A stretch of DNA of 64,000 nt from Blasia pusilla (lineage: Eukaryota; Marchantiophyta; Marchantiopsida; Blasiales): contig CM114272.1 of assembly GCA_050084515.1 (NCBI GenBank), positions 3,162,001-3,226,000 of the forward strand. Direction: 5' to 3'. Numbering within the stretch: the first letter of the stretch is position 1; each line of letters starts with the position of its first letter. The translations under genes were made by a program, and so were the position numbers. Below are positions 22,986 to 33,789 of the stretch, one piece after another. The notes under the pieces are model-generated. The model saw nothing but the letters and a program-made list of their open reading frames with translations. It was not told where the DNA came from and searched no databases.

Positions 22986-23725
22986 TGTAAAGACCAGATA
23001 GAGTCTTGTTAGACTCTGGTGCCCAACCTTTGATGTTGGGAAAGGCAGCATGTATTGGTTTGGGTATTCGGAGGTCAGAGCTTGAGCCTTGCCCATTCCA
23101 GATTCAAACATCACTTGGAGGAGCCAATGATAGGTCTCAATTCATGACATGGGAGAAGTTTTCTGTACAGTTGAGACCAGATCATGCGACTGATAGCTCC
23201 CAATTGGGAGTATCTGCGGTAGTCACATCAGCCGAGTCGTATGATGTACTAGTTGGAGGAGCAATATTGTATCCGATGGGTTTTCAAATGGATTACTGGA
23301 CTGAGACAACGTCTTATAGACCTGGTTGGCAGTCCGGGGATGGACGTATGAGCCAAGTTCCTGTGAGATTTATTTATGGGGCTCGACCAGGAGGGTCTTC
23401 CCCAACAGTGTTAGCATATGTGGCGGGTTTTAGTGGAGTAGTTACTTGGCCAAGGGACTTTTTGGAGGGTAATGTTTCTGCTATGGATTCTCCTATGCAT
23501 GAGGAGGTAGAGGAGGTCCCTATTTTTGCAGAAGTGGCATCCTCATTGTCAGATATGCTACTTTGGAGTTCAGGCGGTGCACTACGGAAGGAGGCTGATC
23601 GCCTAGTGCAGGAGGCTTGGTGTGAGGCTGTTATACCTCACGAGGAAGAGGAGGCCCCACGGCGGACTCCTACTTGTGGTCCAGTTAGGTTATCCCCTTT
23701 GGATACTACACCCATAGTATGGTAG
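22986..23725 (+). CDS. Retropepsin-like aspartic protease domain
   Basis: The segment begins VLLDSGAQPLMLGKAACIGLG (about 23000-23062), in which DSGA is the catalytic aspartate motif of retroviral-type aspartic proteases. A later VLVGGAILYPMGFQMDYW (about 23248-23301) corresponds to the second conserved hydrophobic-GG region of the fold. In this class the enzyme acts as a dimer to process the polyprotein. The stop at 23723 (TAG) interrupts the frame that continues directly into the methyltransferase, so protease and methyltransferase were once one reading frame. The TAG is one C-to-T change away from CAG. Confidence 0.75.
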
Positions 23726-24628
23726 TATCCGCTGGAGGGCATTCGTGTGTTAGATCTCTTTGGTGGGATTAGCACTGGTTTGGCTGGAGTGTTGCAGGCC
23801 GGTATTCCTGTGTGGAGATACGTGTATGTGGAGTGAGATGAGACGGCCCAGAGAGTCTCATCCCGACATATTGGTCAGTTGATGCGGAGATATCCTGAGT
23901 TGTTGCCGCCATCAGCTATTCATGGGTACCAACATGCTTTGCCGTCACACATTGCATTGTTGGGGGCGCAGGACCTTGAGAAGGTTGGTCCTGTGGATTT
24001 GGTGATTGCTGGATGGCCATGTCAGGGTCATACACGTGCAGGTCATGGTGAGGGACTACACGACCCTAGGTCTCGATTGTTTTGGGAGATGTTACGGGTG
24101 TTACGACATCTTCAGGTTCATCAGGCACATGCTCCAACTTACATTATGGAGAATGTTCCATTGTTGGGTGACACTCGGACCCGGATGATGGCGAGTGTTC
24201 ATGAGGTGCGGTCTTGGATTGGAACAACGGTGTTGTTGGATGCAACGTGAGTTGGCTCGCGTGCACATCGTCCACGCTTGTGGTGGACAAACTTGTTGCC
24301 TATGGAGGTTCTACGTCAAGCATATGATGCAGTGCAGCGGGATCCTTGCCTTACCGTGGATAGTATCTTGGATACTAGGCGACTTTCTCAGGTGGTGAGG
24401 GTTATTGATCGGTCATCCATGGCAGTGGTGAACCGTGTGGGCCAACCTAGGATGGCACTACCGAAATTTATGAGTTTTCCCTCGTCACATGACTACAAGG
24501 AAGGTGGTCCGGGGCTTGTATGGGATTCTCATGTGCGATAGTTGGTGGAGCCTAACGCTGATGAGAGAGAGCGTGCGATGGGATTTGCTATTGGTGTGAG
24601 AGGGGGGCTGGTATTCTGGCATGAGAGA

Positions 24629-24750
24629 GTAAGAGAGGAGAGGAAGAGAGGAAGAGAGGAGAGTCTCTCTTCAAAAAAAAGGGCCAAATCCGCCTCCTCT
24701 CTTCAAAACTTTTTGACATATTTGAAATTTTTGTTTGCTTTCAAATTCAG
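24629..24750 (+). repeat. Left terminal inverted repeat of the DNA transposon
   Basis: It is purine-rich, with GTAAGAGAGGAGAGGAAGAG followed by further AGAGAGG units. Then CTCTCTTCAAAAAAAAG (24663 onward) also occurs at the right end (CTCTCTTCAAAAAAAAG near 35652) in the same orientation. The inner portion GAAATTTTTGTTTGCTTTC (24724-24742) is complementary to TTTCAAACAAAAATTTTC (about 35616-35633). Confidence 0.6.
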
Positions 24751-24771
24751 GAAATCTTTAGAAGAGAGTAT

Positions 24772-25370
24772 TTAGTGGTCCACATTTGGCCCTAAAAAAA
24801 CCTCCTCTTTCCTAGGGGCGAGAAAAAAGGAGACATCATAAGACCACCCTAAACATTTTTCCATCACTCTCCATGTGAGCCTAAGTTTCTTAACATTCCC
24901 TGTCTCGGTCAACAAAAAGCAGTGCCCTTGGTATTTTTGTTGGAGGACCACCCGGATGGGTACCTCTCTTTTTGCAGGGATTGTTTCTTGCATCATGGCC
25001 TCCCCTAAATTGCCCCATAACCAACTTTCTGTCGGTTATGAATGGTGTCTACTCAAGAAAGTTGGTCTTGAGGAACAAATCAGATCCTTAGGCTGAGAAA
25101 CCGAGAAGTTGCACCCCTCCCAACCCGTAAGAAAGCTCACCATAAGAAAGGAAAGATTTTTAGAAGTGATTTTCTTCCACCTGCACTACGACGATCTAAC
25201 GGGTTGGGAATCCAAAATGGCAATCCGGCAGTGTATTAGGAATCTGCACATCTTAGACAAGAAAAGAAGCCTACAATCGGTTGGACGAATGAAGGGAACA
25301 GCCAAAAGTCAAGAAGCCCGCCACAATGCGCGAAGTTGGTCTCATCGGGATAGAGTCCGATCACTCAAGC
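24772..25370. other. Transposon left arm, no gene recognised
   Basis: Both strands contain frames of 70-120 codons (minus 24772-24996; plus 25109-25468), but none shows a domain, and the two strands overlap. The leftward passenger gene may have a terminal exon here. I could not identify one. Confidence 0.35.
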
Positions 25371-25373
25371 GAT

Positions 25374-26241
25374 CAACCTGTCGGAATCCGACAGTTGCCC
25401 GGAAATGGTTAAAAAGTTGCGATGGGCAAAAAGCAAAAGTCGGAATCATACGGGTTGCAGAATTGTAATTTTGAGTAGCTAAAAGAACACAATCCACAAG
25501 TCCAAAAAAATATTCCAGCAAACTTTTACAAACACCATTATGGGTTGAAAAAATCTCGTCCTTTATTACCTCCGAAGGAACCTCGGAAATGTACATTTCA
25601 CCTAGTCTATGATTTCTTCAGCCTCGATGAGCGTTTGCATCAGGGCTGGCGACTTTTCCCTTCCTCCCAGAAGTGGGGTATTGTCTTGCATGTAAATTCC
25701 CAGGGGGGGAACTGTACAAACTATCTAAGCTGTACCCATCTGAGCATGGATCCACAGGATCCTCGATCTTGAACACTTGGAAATTGTGCTCGTTCGTCTA
25801 CTGCCGATTTCCAGGTGTTCAAGATCCAGGATCCTGTGGATCTTGAACACCTGGAAATTGTGGACCACTCCTACGTCTACTTGCTTCGTTCGTCTACTGC
25901 CGAACGAAGCAGTAGACGTAGGAGTGGTCCATCTGTAAATCAGCACGTTGGAAACAATGTCAGAAACTAAAGAAGTCGCCTTGAGAACATTTTCAATAAC
26001 TGACTTTGGATCAATCTGTCGAAGTCCGACGGGTTGTTTTGGATGGGTTGCATCCAAAAACCAAAATCAACTGGGAAAACCCAAAAGCAACTGCAACCTG
26101 TCGGGTTCCGACGGGTTGCAGGTACACCGCGGTTTTCCCTGTGTATGTGGGAAAGATGCAACCTGTCGGAAACCGACGGGTTGCTCTCAGCCGAGCATGG
26201 GCTGCTCTAAGCCAGCAATCCGTCGCCTTCCGACGAGTTGC
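25374..26241. repeat. Palindrome array A (five copies)
   Basis: Copies lie at 25374-25397, 26012-26036, 26093-26119, 26158-26184 and 26215-26241. Each has a left arm like CAACCTGTCGG and a right arm like CCGACGGGTTG around a variable 2-5-base centre (AAT, AAG, GTT, AAA, CCTT). All lie downstream of the methyltransferase-like exon, in what must be an intron or the 3' flank of the leftward gene. Confidence 0.9.
25748..25931. repeat. Nested long inverted repeats
   Basis: The stretch 25861-25931 is a near-perfect hairpin: TGGACCACTCCTACGTCTAC continues to TTCGTTCG and is mirrored with one base difference. Just left of it, GGATCCACAGGATCC then ATCTTGAACACTTGGAAATT (25749-25785) is mirrored at about 25806-25840 and then copied again in direct orientation at 25840-25860. 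These are separate from the CAACCCGTCGG palindromes. Confidence 0.85.
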
Positions 26242-26285
26242 TCACGGATAAAAAAAACCTACATTGACTCTCATTCTACACATCA

Positions 26286-26700
26286 TTATAAGATAATTGA
26301 AATTATTGTATAGGAATTGAGCCTTACCCGAATCTGACTCGTCGCGGATCGGAGTGGGTACTCGTTTTTTATGATCCACGATTGTGCCGTCCTCCACTTT
26401 AGCGACCTCTTGACGCACAGGAGGTTGAAGAGCTCGTCCTCGCTCCCTCCAGTCAACACCAAGAAGCAACCCCTGTCACTCAGATAGGCGTCTGCAAAGG
26501 AGAACAAAAGTGCAATCTGGTCATAAGTGAGCGGCACATTCCACTCAAGTACCTCGTCCGACGGATTCTCGCCCCAAAGTCGCAACCCCGAGGGCAGATC
26601 GGCGATCAAGAGATCCACCGCAACGTCTTCGACCACTCCATTCACCGCCCAGCGCAAAGATGCCCGTTTGTTGGAGCTTCGCCCCGGCCGTTGTCAATTT
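26286..26700 (-). CDS. Methyltransferase-like exon of the passenger gene
   Basis: The minus-strand frame carries VAVDLLIADLPSGLRLWGEN, then TYDQIALLFSFADAYLSDRG and CFLVLTGG. A hydrophobic strand followed by DLPS, a W a few residues on, a helix of about 20 residues and a G-C-x-hydrophobic strand is the layout around motif IV (DPPY/NPPY or D-P-P-W) of class I DNA amino-methyltransferases. Here the tetrapeptide is DLPS, a non-standard form, so catalysis cannot be assumed. Motif I (the AdoMet-binding glycine loop) was not found, as expected if another exon carries it. Alternatives are an inactive or highly diverged methyltransferase. Confidence 0.45.
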
Positions 26701-29700
26701 TTCGATGGTGGTGTCGACGCTTGAGAATCAAGCTCTTGACTCATCCAAGAAAGGAGTGAATCAAGGAGGACGCTTGTCCGGTCGTTGTTTGTCTGTGTCT
26801 TCCCAAGGATGATGGGCTATATTCTCCTTGGGACAACCCGGGCACCTCTCGTTTCCGCTTCTCCCTAGCCTGGGGACGGCTTGTCGGGGTTTCTATGACC
26901 TCGGATTCTGGTGGCGTTTTTTTGCCGAGGACCTGGTCCGATTCTCTCTCCCCGCTCGTCCGGACGATTCCGCCTCTAGCCTTGAATCTTCAGCCTCTCT
27001 TTGGGAAGACTCGGCCTCTAAATTTTTCCCTCCCCTCGCCTTGCCTTTGAGACCCGCTGTGGATTTGTCTTTGGCTGTCCGGACCTTGGAAGCCAACTCA
27101 ACTGTCTCGTGGGCCCGCTTCTTCGCATCTCCTCCGAAGAAGTCTTCAGGCTGGACAAAATTGGGGACGTCGTCTTGTCCTGAGGCCACTGCATCATAAA
27201 GCACTCGTAAGTCCTTATCGGTGATGTCTTCAAGGTCATTGAAGTCGAGCCAAATGGGGCTATTCTCCACCTCCCAATCGGACATGTGCTGCCCCATCTC
27301 CACGTCGTACATGGAGAATGTCTCGCATCCGCGCGAAGCCCACAATTTCAAGGCTACCAGTAATTTTCCCCGCACTGCGTTCTTACATCGGACGAGGTAC
27401 GTAAAGACCATCCGTTGGGCAGCTTTTAGTCGAACAGAATCGGCCGTCTGCTCCTGTAGATTTCGCTTCTTCTTCGCTTGATCCCGTTTGTTCCCCTCTA
27501 CTTCTTCGTCAAGCTCGCCGAGGGAGGACGCAAACCTTGAACATGGTCTTGAATTCTGGGTTTTGGTTGGCTTGTCCGGATGTCGTCGAGCCAAACCTCG
27601 TAATCTCCGAACTTTCAAGGTTTGCTTTCGGCGGAATGGGCTCTAATCTTCGAGCTCCGCTTGCAAACCGCCCAAAGACGGACTTCCCGATTACCATAAC
27701 GTGTCCCAGAACGACCATTCGCATAGCCATGCGAGATCACCGATCGGACATACCCGGAGGATGGTGTGCCGCCCTCTTCGGGCCCTCGAGCCCTCGAGAT
27801 CGATTTTCATCGATCGTATCCTCCTGAACTTGCTTATCCCGGACAACGCAAACCGATGCACGCGATCCAGCGACACTTTCTCCCCAATCCGACCATGCGG
27901 ATCTTCATCCCTCTTCCGCTGGCGCTTGATAATCGACTTCCGCTCCTTGTAGAACTCCGGACCAAGTTCGGGGTTGAGAATCTTGATGTATCGCGCATCT
28001 TGCTCGCCGTGTATTTTTTACGTTGCAGACATCTGCAGCTTGATGAATTTAGCGCTCACAGGCAAATACCTTCTCCCTCCGCTCGGCTCAGTGCGGCGCT
28101 TTTCTTGCGGCTGTATCTTCAACCAGCAAAGGATGGTTACGGCTGCATCTTGAGAAATAAACTTGTTTGCCCAAGTTTTCTTCTTAATCTGAGCATCCTT
28201 TGCAAGCATCTGATTGACGAGGGCATTGCCCAAGAACCCCTTGTACTCTTCCGGGTGCGTCGTAAGCACCTTCCTCACACGATCGCAGTCTTGGATCTAG
28301 TGGTGGGTGACATTCCCCTCCGATACAATCCTGCACATCCAAACTCAACCCGTCAGGAAATTACATGGGTTCCTACAACCCGTCGGACTCCGACGGGTCG
28401 TCACAGCTCAAGGTCGGATTCTAGCAACGAGCTAAATGATGCAACCCGTCGGAGTCCGACGGATTGCATTCAGACCTGCAGTCACTCGAACAACTCGTTG
28501 GAGTCCGACGAGTTGCATTCTTCAAAAAACATCCTCACAAGGCGGCCTGTCGAGCAACCCGTCGGACTCCGACGATTTGCTTTGGGCCAAAAACTAGTTA
28601 AATCTATGTTCCATCAAACAAGTCGTCGGAGTCCGACGAGTTGCAATCTTAAAAAACATCCGAAAAAGCGTGCAGTCCAGCAACCCATCGGAGTCCGACG
28701 AGTTGCTTTCGGCAAAAACAAACCTAACCCATTCATCAATTGAGCAACTCGTCGGAGTATGACGAGTTGCAAAAGTGTTAAAGATACTCACGTGTTCATG
28801 GCATGCATTTCCATCTCCACCGTCGCCATGTGATGAGGGTATGGGTGAAGGACCACTGCCTTCAAGCAGAAATGTGCCTCCAATAAGTTGGGCCGCTCCT
28901 CCGCAAACTTGGTCCACACCATGAACCTGTGATTTCCATCCCAGATGAAGAAATGCAGATTCCTCATCCAGCTGAATTCTGTGCCCTCAACTTGCCTTCT
29001 GAAGTCCTGATCTCGCATCCTCCAGAATGTGTCGAGCTTTTCCAAGTCCTCCTCGGTAACCAGAGCTTGGGTTCCATGCTCGTCGTAAGGCTGAACATAG
29101 AAGGGAGGAAAGCTGTCGACGTAGGATGTTGTCGCCGCCGATTGTTTTAGCTTCGCGATGTCCTCGTCGGATTGAATTTCGCGGACGTATTCCATTGTCC
29201 GCAATCGCAGAGTGGAATCCTCGGGGCGTTGTGGCCCTCCATGAGTGCCATCTACTTTACCACCTGTCAGAACCGGGACAAGAGGAATAAGCTACACTGA
29301 AATCCCAATGAATTGCAATTCACATAATTAAAAAAACCCAGAACCTCTCTTACCCGCTCGAAAATGGGGTCGGTTTCTTGACCAGCTTACTTGTCTGAGA
29401 CAGAGGCTGGCAAATCGACTGGGAACTCGTCGATCCGATAGAGGTTGATGTCCTCCGCCGGGCTTGGAGTCGAGAATGTCCGCTCTCCGGCTTCTTCGGC
29501 CATGTCCACCATCTCCACGCTGGCGGTCCTCATGACCTCGTCGTCATCGATTTCAACTTCTGTTGTTTCCACTATGTTGATTGTGTCCCCGGACTTCGTG
29601 GGGGACATTTCCCGCATCTCAACACTTGCGGTTGGATGGGCTGGGCTATCGTCAATGGCTATTGCTTTTTCCCTCCTCGTTTTAGCCAATTCTGCCCTCC

Positions 29701-29983
29701 TTACCGACGCGTCTAGACGCTTCTTTTCTCTCTTTTCGTCGGCGATCCTTTTCTTCAAGGCTTGCGACGTCTCGGCCTCTGCGTTCTTTTTATCTAGCGC
29801 CTCTTGAACACGTCTCGCAAGAAGCACTTGGTTGTGCATCTCCACTTCCCTTTCCCGCTCCTCGATTTCCTGCTGCCTAATTTCATTCGCCGAACGAGGC
29901 CCAGGAGAAGCTAACGCAGGAGTCCTAATGGACTTCAGAGTGAAGCTCCCAGACTTGTTGGCTTGTGATTTTTTCCTCGTCAT
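26286..29983 (-). CDS. Leftward passenger gene: coiled coil, ParB-like domain, helical region, methyltransferase-like domain
   Basis: I assemble this from consecutive minus-strand open segments with plausible GT-AG joins. Exon 1 runs from the ATG at 29983 (MTRKKSQANKSG) to a donor at about 29389 (ACAA|GTAAGC). Exon 2 is about 29263-28792 and contains the ParB-like motif, with a good donor GTGAGTATC. A long segment at about 28298-27690 includes KVLTTHPEEYKGFLGNALV and later KSIIKRQRKRDED, with one TAA near 28016 that may be intron or damage. A helical segment is at 27618-26893. The methyltransferase-like exon is at about 26700-26286. Exact joins are uncertain. ParB-plus-methyltransferase pairings are familiar from phages and bacterial mobile DNA, so in a plant transposon this would be an exotic passenger. 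Its proposed job (sensing or modifying the element's own DNA) is inference. Confidence 0.5.
26893..27618 (-). CDS. Charged helical segment of the passenger gene
   Basis: This is an open minus-strand stretch with central residues MGQHMSDWEVENSPIWLDFN and LEDITDKDLRVLYDAVASGQ, then a Lys/Glu/Arg-rich tail. The DLRVLYDAV segment looks like a genuine folded region. The tail resembles a nuclear low-complexity linker. No named domain is recognised. It lies between the ParB-like and methyltransferase-like parts and on the same strand. Confidence 0.45.
   Translation of the reverse strand: MKVRRLRGLARRHPDKPTKTQNSRPCSRFASSLGELDEEVEGNKRDQAKKKRNLQEQTADSVRLKAAQRMVFTYLVRCKNAVRGKLLVALKLWASRGCETFSMYDVEMGQHMSDWEVENSPIWLDFNDLEDITDKDLRVLYDAVASGQDDVPNFVQPEDFFGGDAKKRAHETVELASKVRTAKDKSTAGLKGKARGGKNLEAESSQREAEDSRLEAESSGRAGRENRTRSSAKKRHQNPRS
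28346..28770. repeat. Palindrome array B (about eight copies)
   Basis: Copies lie at 28376-28400, 28441-28467, 28491-28515, 28554-28580, 28618-28644, 28680-28706 and 28744-28770, plus a degenerate one at 28346. Spacing is about 60-65 bases. Several copies have the paired variant CAACTCGTCGG with CGACGAGTTG, so substitutions in one arm are matched in the other. The array occupies the intron just after the ParB-like exon. Confidence 0.92.
28792..29263 (-). CDS. ParB-like exon of the passenger gene
   Basis: The translated minus strand includes EYVREIQSDEDIAKLKQSA, FWRMRDQDFRRQVEG, and then NLHFFIWDGNHRFMVWTKF followed by LEAHFCLKAVVLHPYPHH. A hydrophobic strand leading into DGNHR and a helix is the core signature of the ParB/sulfiredoxin fold (D-G-x-H-R), used by ParB-type proteins for nucleotide and DNA transactions. 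The exon ends in MEMHAMNT at a strong donor, ACAC|GTGAGT. A fold-level search would be needed to be sure. Confidence 0.55.
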
Positions 29984-30199
29984 TTTTGCCGGAAATGCCT
30001 CCACCTATGTCCACGACGAATTCCTTGATCAGTCGCCTTGTTGATGTCGAGATGGGAGCTCGAATCGCCTTGATGGTTAGCTCGAATCGTCCCGCTATCG
30101 CTCGGTCGAACCGTCTTGCTCTCGTTCCCTCCTATCGACTCGCGATGTGTCGCTGTGTGAAATGCCCCTTCGTATCTGATCAACTATTGCGCGGGAGAG

Positions 30200-31200
30200 T
30201 GAGGAGTGAGGAATGAAGATCGCGAAATGAGAAACCGGAAATGAGCGATTTCTGCCCTATTTATACTTTTCTAGCCGTTGGGCTGACCGTTGGGTCCGGT
30301 CGTCCTTTCGACGGCGACGTGCCAGATGTTACGGAAGTCCGGACGTGAAAAATGGCAACCCGTCGGAGTCTGACAGGTTGCGCGGCTCCGTCATCCTGGA
30401 TACGTCGCCACGTGCGCGAGCAACCCATCGGTCTCCGACGGGTTGAGCGGCTCCGTCGACTTCGGAAAAGAACGCGAGGTACCCGCGCAACCCGTCGGAG
30501 ACCGACATGTTGCGCGCCTCCGCCATCTTGGGTACGTTGCCACGTGCGCGAGCAACCCGTCGGAGATCGACATGTTGCGCGCCTCGGCCGTGTTTGGGAC
30601 GGGAACGGGACATATCTTGGGCAATCCGTCGGAGACCGTTGGGTTGCACGCTTCCCTCATCAAGGGTTAGGAACAAGGGCTTCCCGTGCAAGTCGTCCGA
30701 GTCAAGCTGGCTGCACCACAAGGTGAGGCCCTTGCGCAACCCATTGGACGGCGACGGGTTGCACGCCTCGCCGTCTTTGGGCTAAAAGGCGAGGCACCTG
30801 CGACACTCGTCGGGAACAGACGGTTTGCACGCCTCCGGCATCTTCGGGCAAGAAGGATCGGTATCCGAGCAACTCGTCGGAGAGCGACGGGTTGCTCACT
30901 TCGATAATGTTTAGCAGAAGCATAAAACCCGTCCGATGCCGACGGGTTGCAGGCTTCGGTTAGCTTCGGGTAATTTTTGAGTTATTAGGACTCCGACGGG
31001 TCCAAGTGTGATGCGCAACCCTCTGCTTCCCAAATCCGGTAACATATTGCAACAGAAATGAATGTGTTACAGAATTGGATCCATTGTGTCAAACAATGTC
31101 ACCCACCGAATTCATCTTGTCAGTAAAAATCTGTCAAGAGTATTTGTTTCCTATTCACTATAAATTAAATATTCTCATTCTCATTCTCAGTCTCCTCCCG
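30200..31200. promoter_or_regulatory. Divergent intergenic region with palindrome array C
   Basis: The leftward passenger gene starts at 29983 and the rightward transposase begins beyond 31200, so this kilobase must hold both promoters. TATTTATAC at about 30258-30266 reads as a TATA box on the minus strand (GTATAAATA), correctly placed for the passenger gene. A CTATAAATTAAATATTC near 31160 could serve the transposase. Palindromes at 30355, 30421, 30487, 30552, 30621, 30735, 30869 and 30925 (plus degenerate copies near 30800 and 31000) fill the middle, at spacings of about 66 bases. Confidence 0.55.
30355..31020. repeat. Palindrome array C (eight to ten copies)
   Basis: Arms are GCAACCCGTCGG and CCGACGGGTTGC with variable centres (AGT, TCT, AGA). 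Two copies (30487, 30552) share a right-arm variant, GACATGTTGC, suggesting local duplication. Spacing of about 64-68 bases is the same as in array B. The array separates the divergent passenger and transposase genes. Confidence 0.92.
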
Positions 31201-31363
31201 ATGGAATCTTCTTGGAATGGATAATTATGTTAAGCTCACTTGTGGCAGTCATCTGGCGGCCCTTCCTCAATCGGAAATCATTCGACCCCAAGCTCGTGAG
31301 TCTTTTATAGCAGTGGATGAAAAATTTCTGTCTATTCGATTTCTTCTTCAAATTGGAACCATC

Positions 31364-31600
31364 TTTGTATCCAAAGATGTTAGGGTGGACAGTACGGAAG
31401 ACATAATAGGTGAGACGGTCCAGCCAGTGACCTCAGACCGTAAAGTATGGAATCTCCTACCTTTACCAAATGGTAAAGGTAGGAGATTCCTTAGGCGTAA
31501 ACTCTATAGTGATTCCATACTTTACGGTCTGAGGTCACTGGCTGGACCGTCTCACCTATTATGTCTTCCGTACCGTCCACCCTAACATCTTTGGATACAA
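31364..31600. repeat. Large inverted duplication inside the transposase 5' part
   Basis: About 90 bases at 31364-31454 (starting TTTGTATCCAAAGATGTTAG) recur in reverse complement at 31511-31600 with very few changes. Between them a perfect palindrome (GGAATCTCCTACCTTTACCA and its mirror, 31449-31490) forms the tip. Both strands therefore encode the segment FVSKDVRVD..EDIIGETVQP, explaining overlapping ORFs on opposite strands. Confidence 0.9.
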
Positions 31601-31999
31601 AAATGCAATTACCATCGTACGTGGGCGGTAGCTCGTCGACAAGAATGTGCTTGAACATTTTCAAGGGCAGAGACGAAAGCAAACTATTGCCTGATACTCG
31701 CAAGAGGAACAAGTAGGCGGACAGAGGGCCCAATCGGTGCCCGACAGATCCACTGAGGTTGATAACATCCGGAATCTCTTTTGGAAAAACTTCATTGTTA
31801 CGAGCGTGCAAAGTTGGAGTCGAAGCCGGATCTGCAGAGCTTGGAGTTGCAAACGTAGAGCTCGGAGCACTAGGAAATTCTAGACCGTTTACTTGGGAAA
31901 TAGACGAATTCACGGGCAGGCCGTAAACTCATATTGACCATTCTTAAGCACATTCTTGTCGACGAGCTACCGCCCACGTACGATGGTAATTGCATTTTT
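31600..31999. repeat. Inverted segment flanked by a second 54-bp inverted repeat
   Basis: Bases 31600-31653 are the reverse complement of 31945-31999, the exon coding KHILVDELPPTYDGNC. The enclosed 290 bases read as coding on the minus strand (NEVFPKEIPDVINLSG and LSAYLFLLRVSG), whereas the gene is on the plus strand. The simplest reading is that this piece was flipped when the inverted repeats arose, damaging the transposase 5' end. Confidence 0.75.
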
Positions 32000-33529
32000 G
32001 AGTTGCCTCCACTTGCTGCTCCTGCTCAAAAGAAGGATGGAGGACGCTTGAAGGGTATGGACAGAAAGTCTGATTGTCATCGATGGTGTAGGCTTCAACG
32101 GACCAGTGCTTCAATTCCAGATGGTCCTTGGATTGTCTCCCGTCGCCAATGCGTGGGAGCCTTGGAGTGTAGAAGTCCAGCATGCCCATATCTAGAGCGC
32201 AACGGGCGAGTCAATACGTCGCAATTCCCACCCAAGAATGCAGAAACTCCATACGAGGTCGGTGCCACCATACCGCCGGGAGGCCATCGATGTCCTCATT
32301 GTCGCATCGCCTTCGCGTTGGAGCGTGTCCTGCATACATATTTTTCATTGTCCACGACTTGGGCTCCACGCCGAGTATACAAGGTCGGGCGATTCAGTTG
32401 GCTCCCACACTCATCCTGTGACCGATGCAATTCAAAGACATATCAAGGAGGATGTGGCAAAGAAAGTAGCCGAGGTCTACAAAAACTCTCCGGGTTCAAA
32501 GCCCGGAGTGATCAAGCTCACAACGGCATCACAAATTTGTGAACAATTGCTTGGAATCCCTAGACAGGGCGAGATCACGGCGGTTGAGGAGAAACAACTC
32601 TGGGAAAATCTCGCATTTCTTGCTGATCCTGAATGCTTCTGGAATTTGCTGCGTCAGATACGAGTTCTCGATGGAAAGACGGCCGAAATGGATGCCATCG
32701 CCAGAATCAAGGCCAACTCCAGATTTCCATTCATTCAGAGATGGCAGTTCATGGGCCAAGGAGGCGAGGGATCCAGGGCCTATATCTTCAAAATGTCAAC
32801 CGCAAGTCCGTCGAGTGGCCTCGATCTTATAGATCGTATGAGGGAAGGGGAAGACCTTTACGGGAGCTGGGTAAGCTTTGATATTTGCTATAGAGTGCTG
32901 AACGGATGGTTGACGATGGGTGCTCACGTTTATGACCATGTGGAGAAGGGACTCAAAACTATATTTGTCTGTGAAGTAAAGGCAGAAGACGTTGGCGTTT
33001 GAAGATGTCTTTGGTTACTCTTCTTGGAGGTGGTGAAGGAAAACAAAGGCCACCTCCGGAAATTTATGGGTTCATGGCGGACAATGCACAACCTGGGTGG
33101 ATTGCTATCCGGGAAGTGTTTTGGGGTGGAGAGGTTCAACCGGAGAGGGAAAGGTCGGATGCTTTCCATTGGCAATGATCAGTGACCGGTACACCAAATC
33201 TTGCATCAAGGAGAATAAGAGGACAGAGCATGTCACTCTACTCCAACGCTGCAAGGACAGCAAAACCTTGAAGCAGGCCATGAAATGCCAGGAAGAACTT
33301 CATGGGTGGTGGAGGAAGCATGCGATTGAGGGGAAGTACAAAGAGTTGTGCTCTTGGTTGAGTTGGTGGACTGTACGTATGAGACAATGGGGAAACTTCA
33401 TGCGGTAGGTGAGTTCACTATTTTGTCTTGTCAAGCTCACGCTGAGAATTGTTTGTAAACTTGTAGCTCAGGGTGAGAAGGGTGGGAATTTTATGGATTT
33501 CAAACCCAAGAAACCAAGCAAGCTATCGG

Positions 33530-33789
33530 ATGCGACGGGTTGTCCGAGTGTGCAACCCGACGGAAACCAACGGGTTGCATCCAGATGTTTGGTGCAACCC
33601 GAGTGTGCAACCCGTCGGGACCCGACGGGTCACAGAGTCGTTCATGGGATGCCTCGGCCTTGGAACCCGTCGGGTTCCGAAGGTTTGCAATAGGTGGGTT
33701 TAAGGTTACAACACGTCGGGACCCGACGGGTCGCAGAGTCGTTCATGGGATGCCTCGGGCCTGCAACCCGTCTGGTTCCGACAGGTCGC
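33530..33789. repeat. Palindrome array D (about five copies)
   Basis: Copies lie at 33552-33578, 33607-33631, 33662-33689, about 33709-33733 and 33763-33789, with arms CAACCCGTCGG and CCGACGGGT. Spacing is again about 50-55 bases. The array sits in an interruption of the transposase frame (33410-33850), most likely an intron. A single half-copy (GCAACTCGTCGG) is at 35522, beyond the transposase stop. Confidence 0.9.

Noticed and set aside
23879-24250. Prokaryotic restriction-modification cytosine methyltransferase
   Set aside because: The frame continues from a retroviral-type protease, and the AHRPRLWW and RAMGF segments match the DNMT3/DRM-type fold better. No restriction enzyme is nearby.
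24772-25468. Terminal exon of the passenger methyltransferase with motif I
   Set aside because: No glycine-rich AdoMet-binding loop could be found in any minus-strand frame there.
25374-33789. CRISPR-like array
   Set aside because: Spacing is 50-68 bases, but repeats are palindromes with variable centres, intervals contain exons, there are no cas genes, and the context is a eukaryotic transposon.
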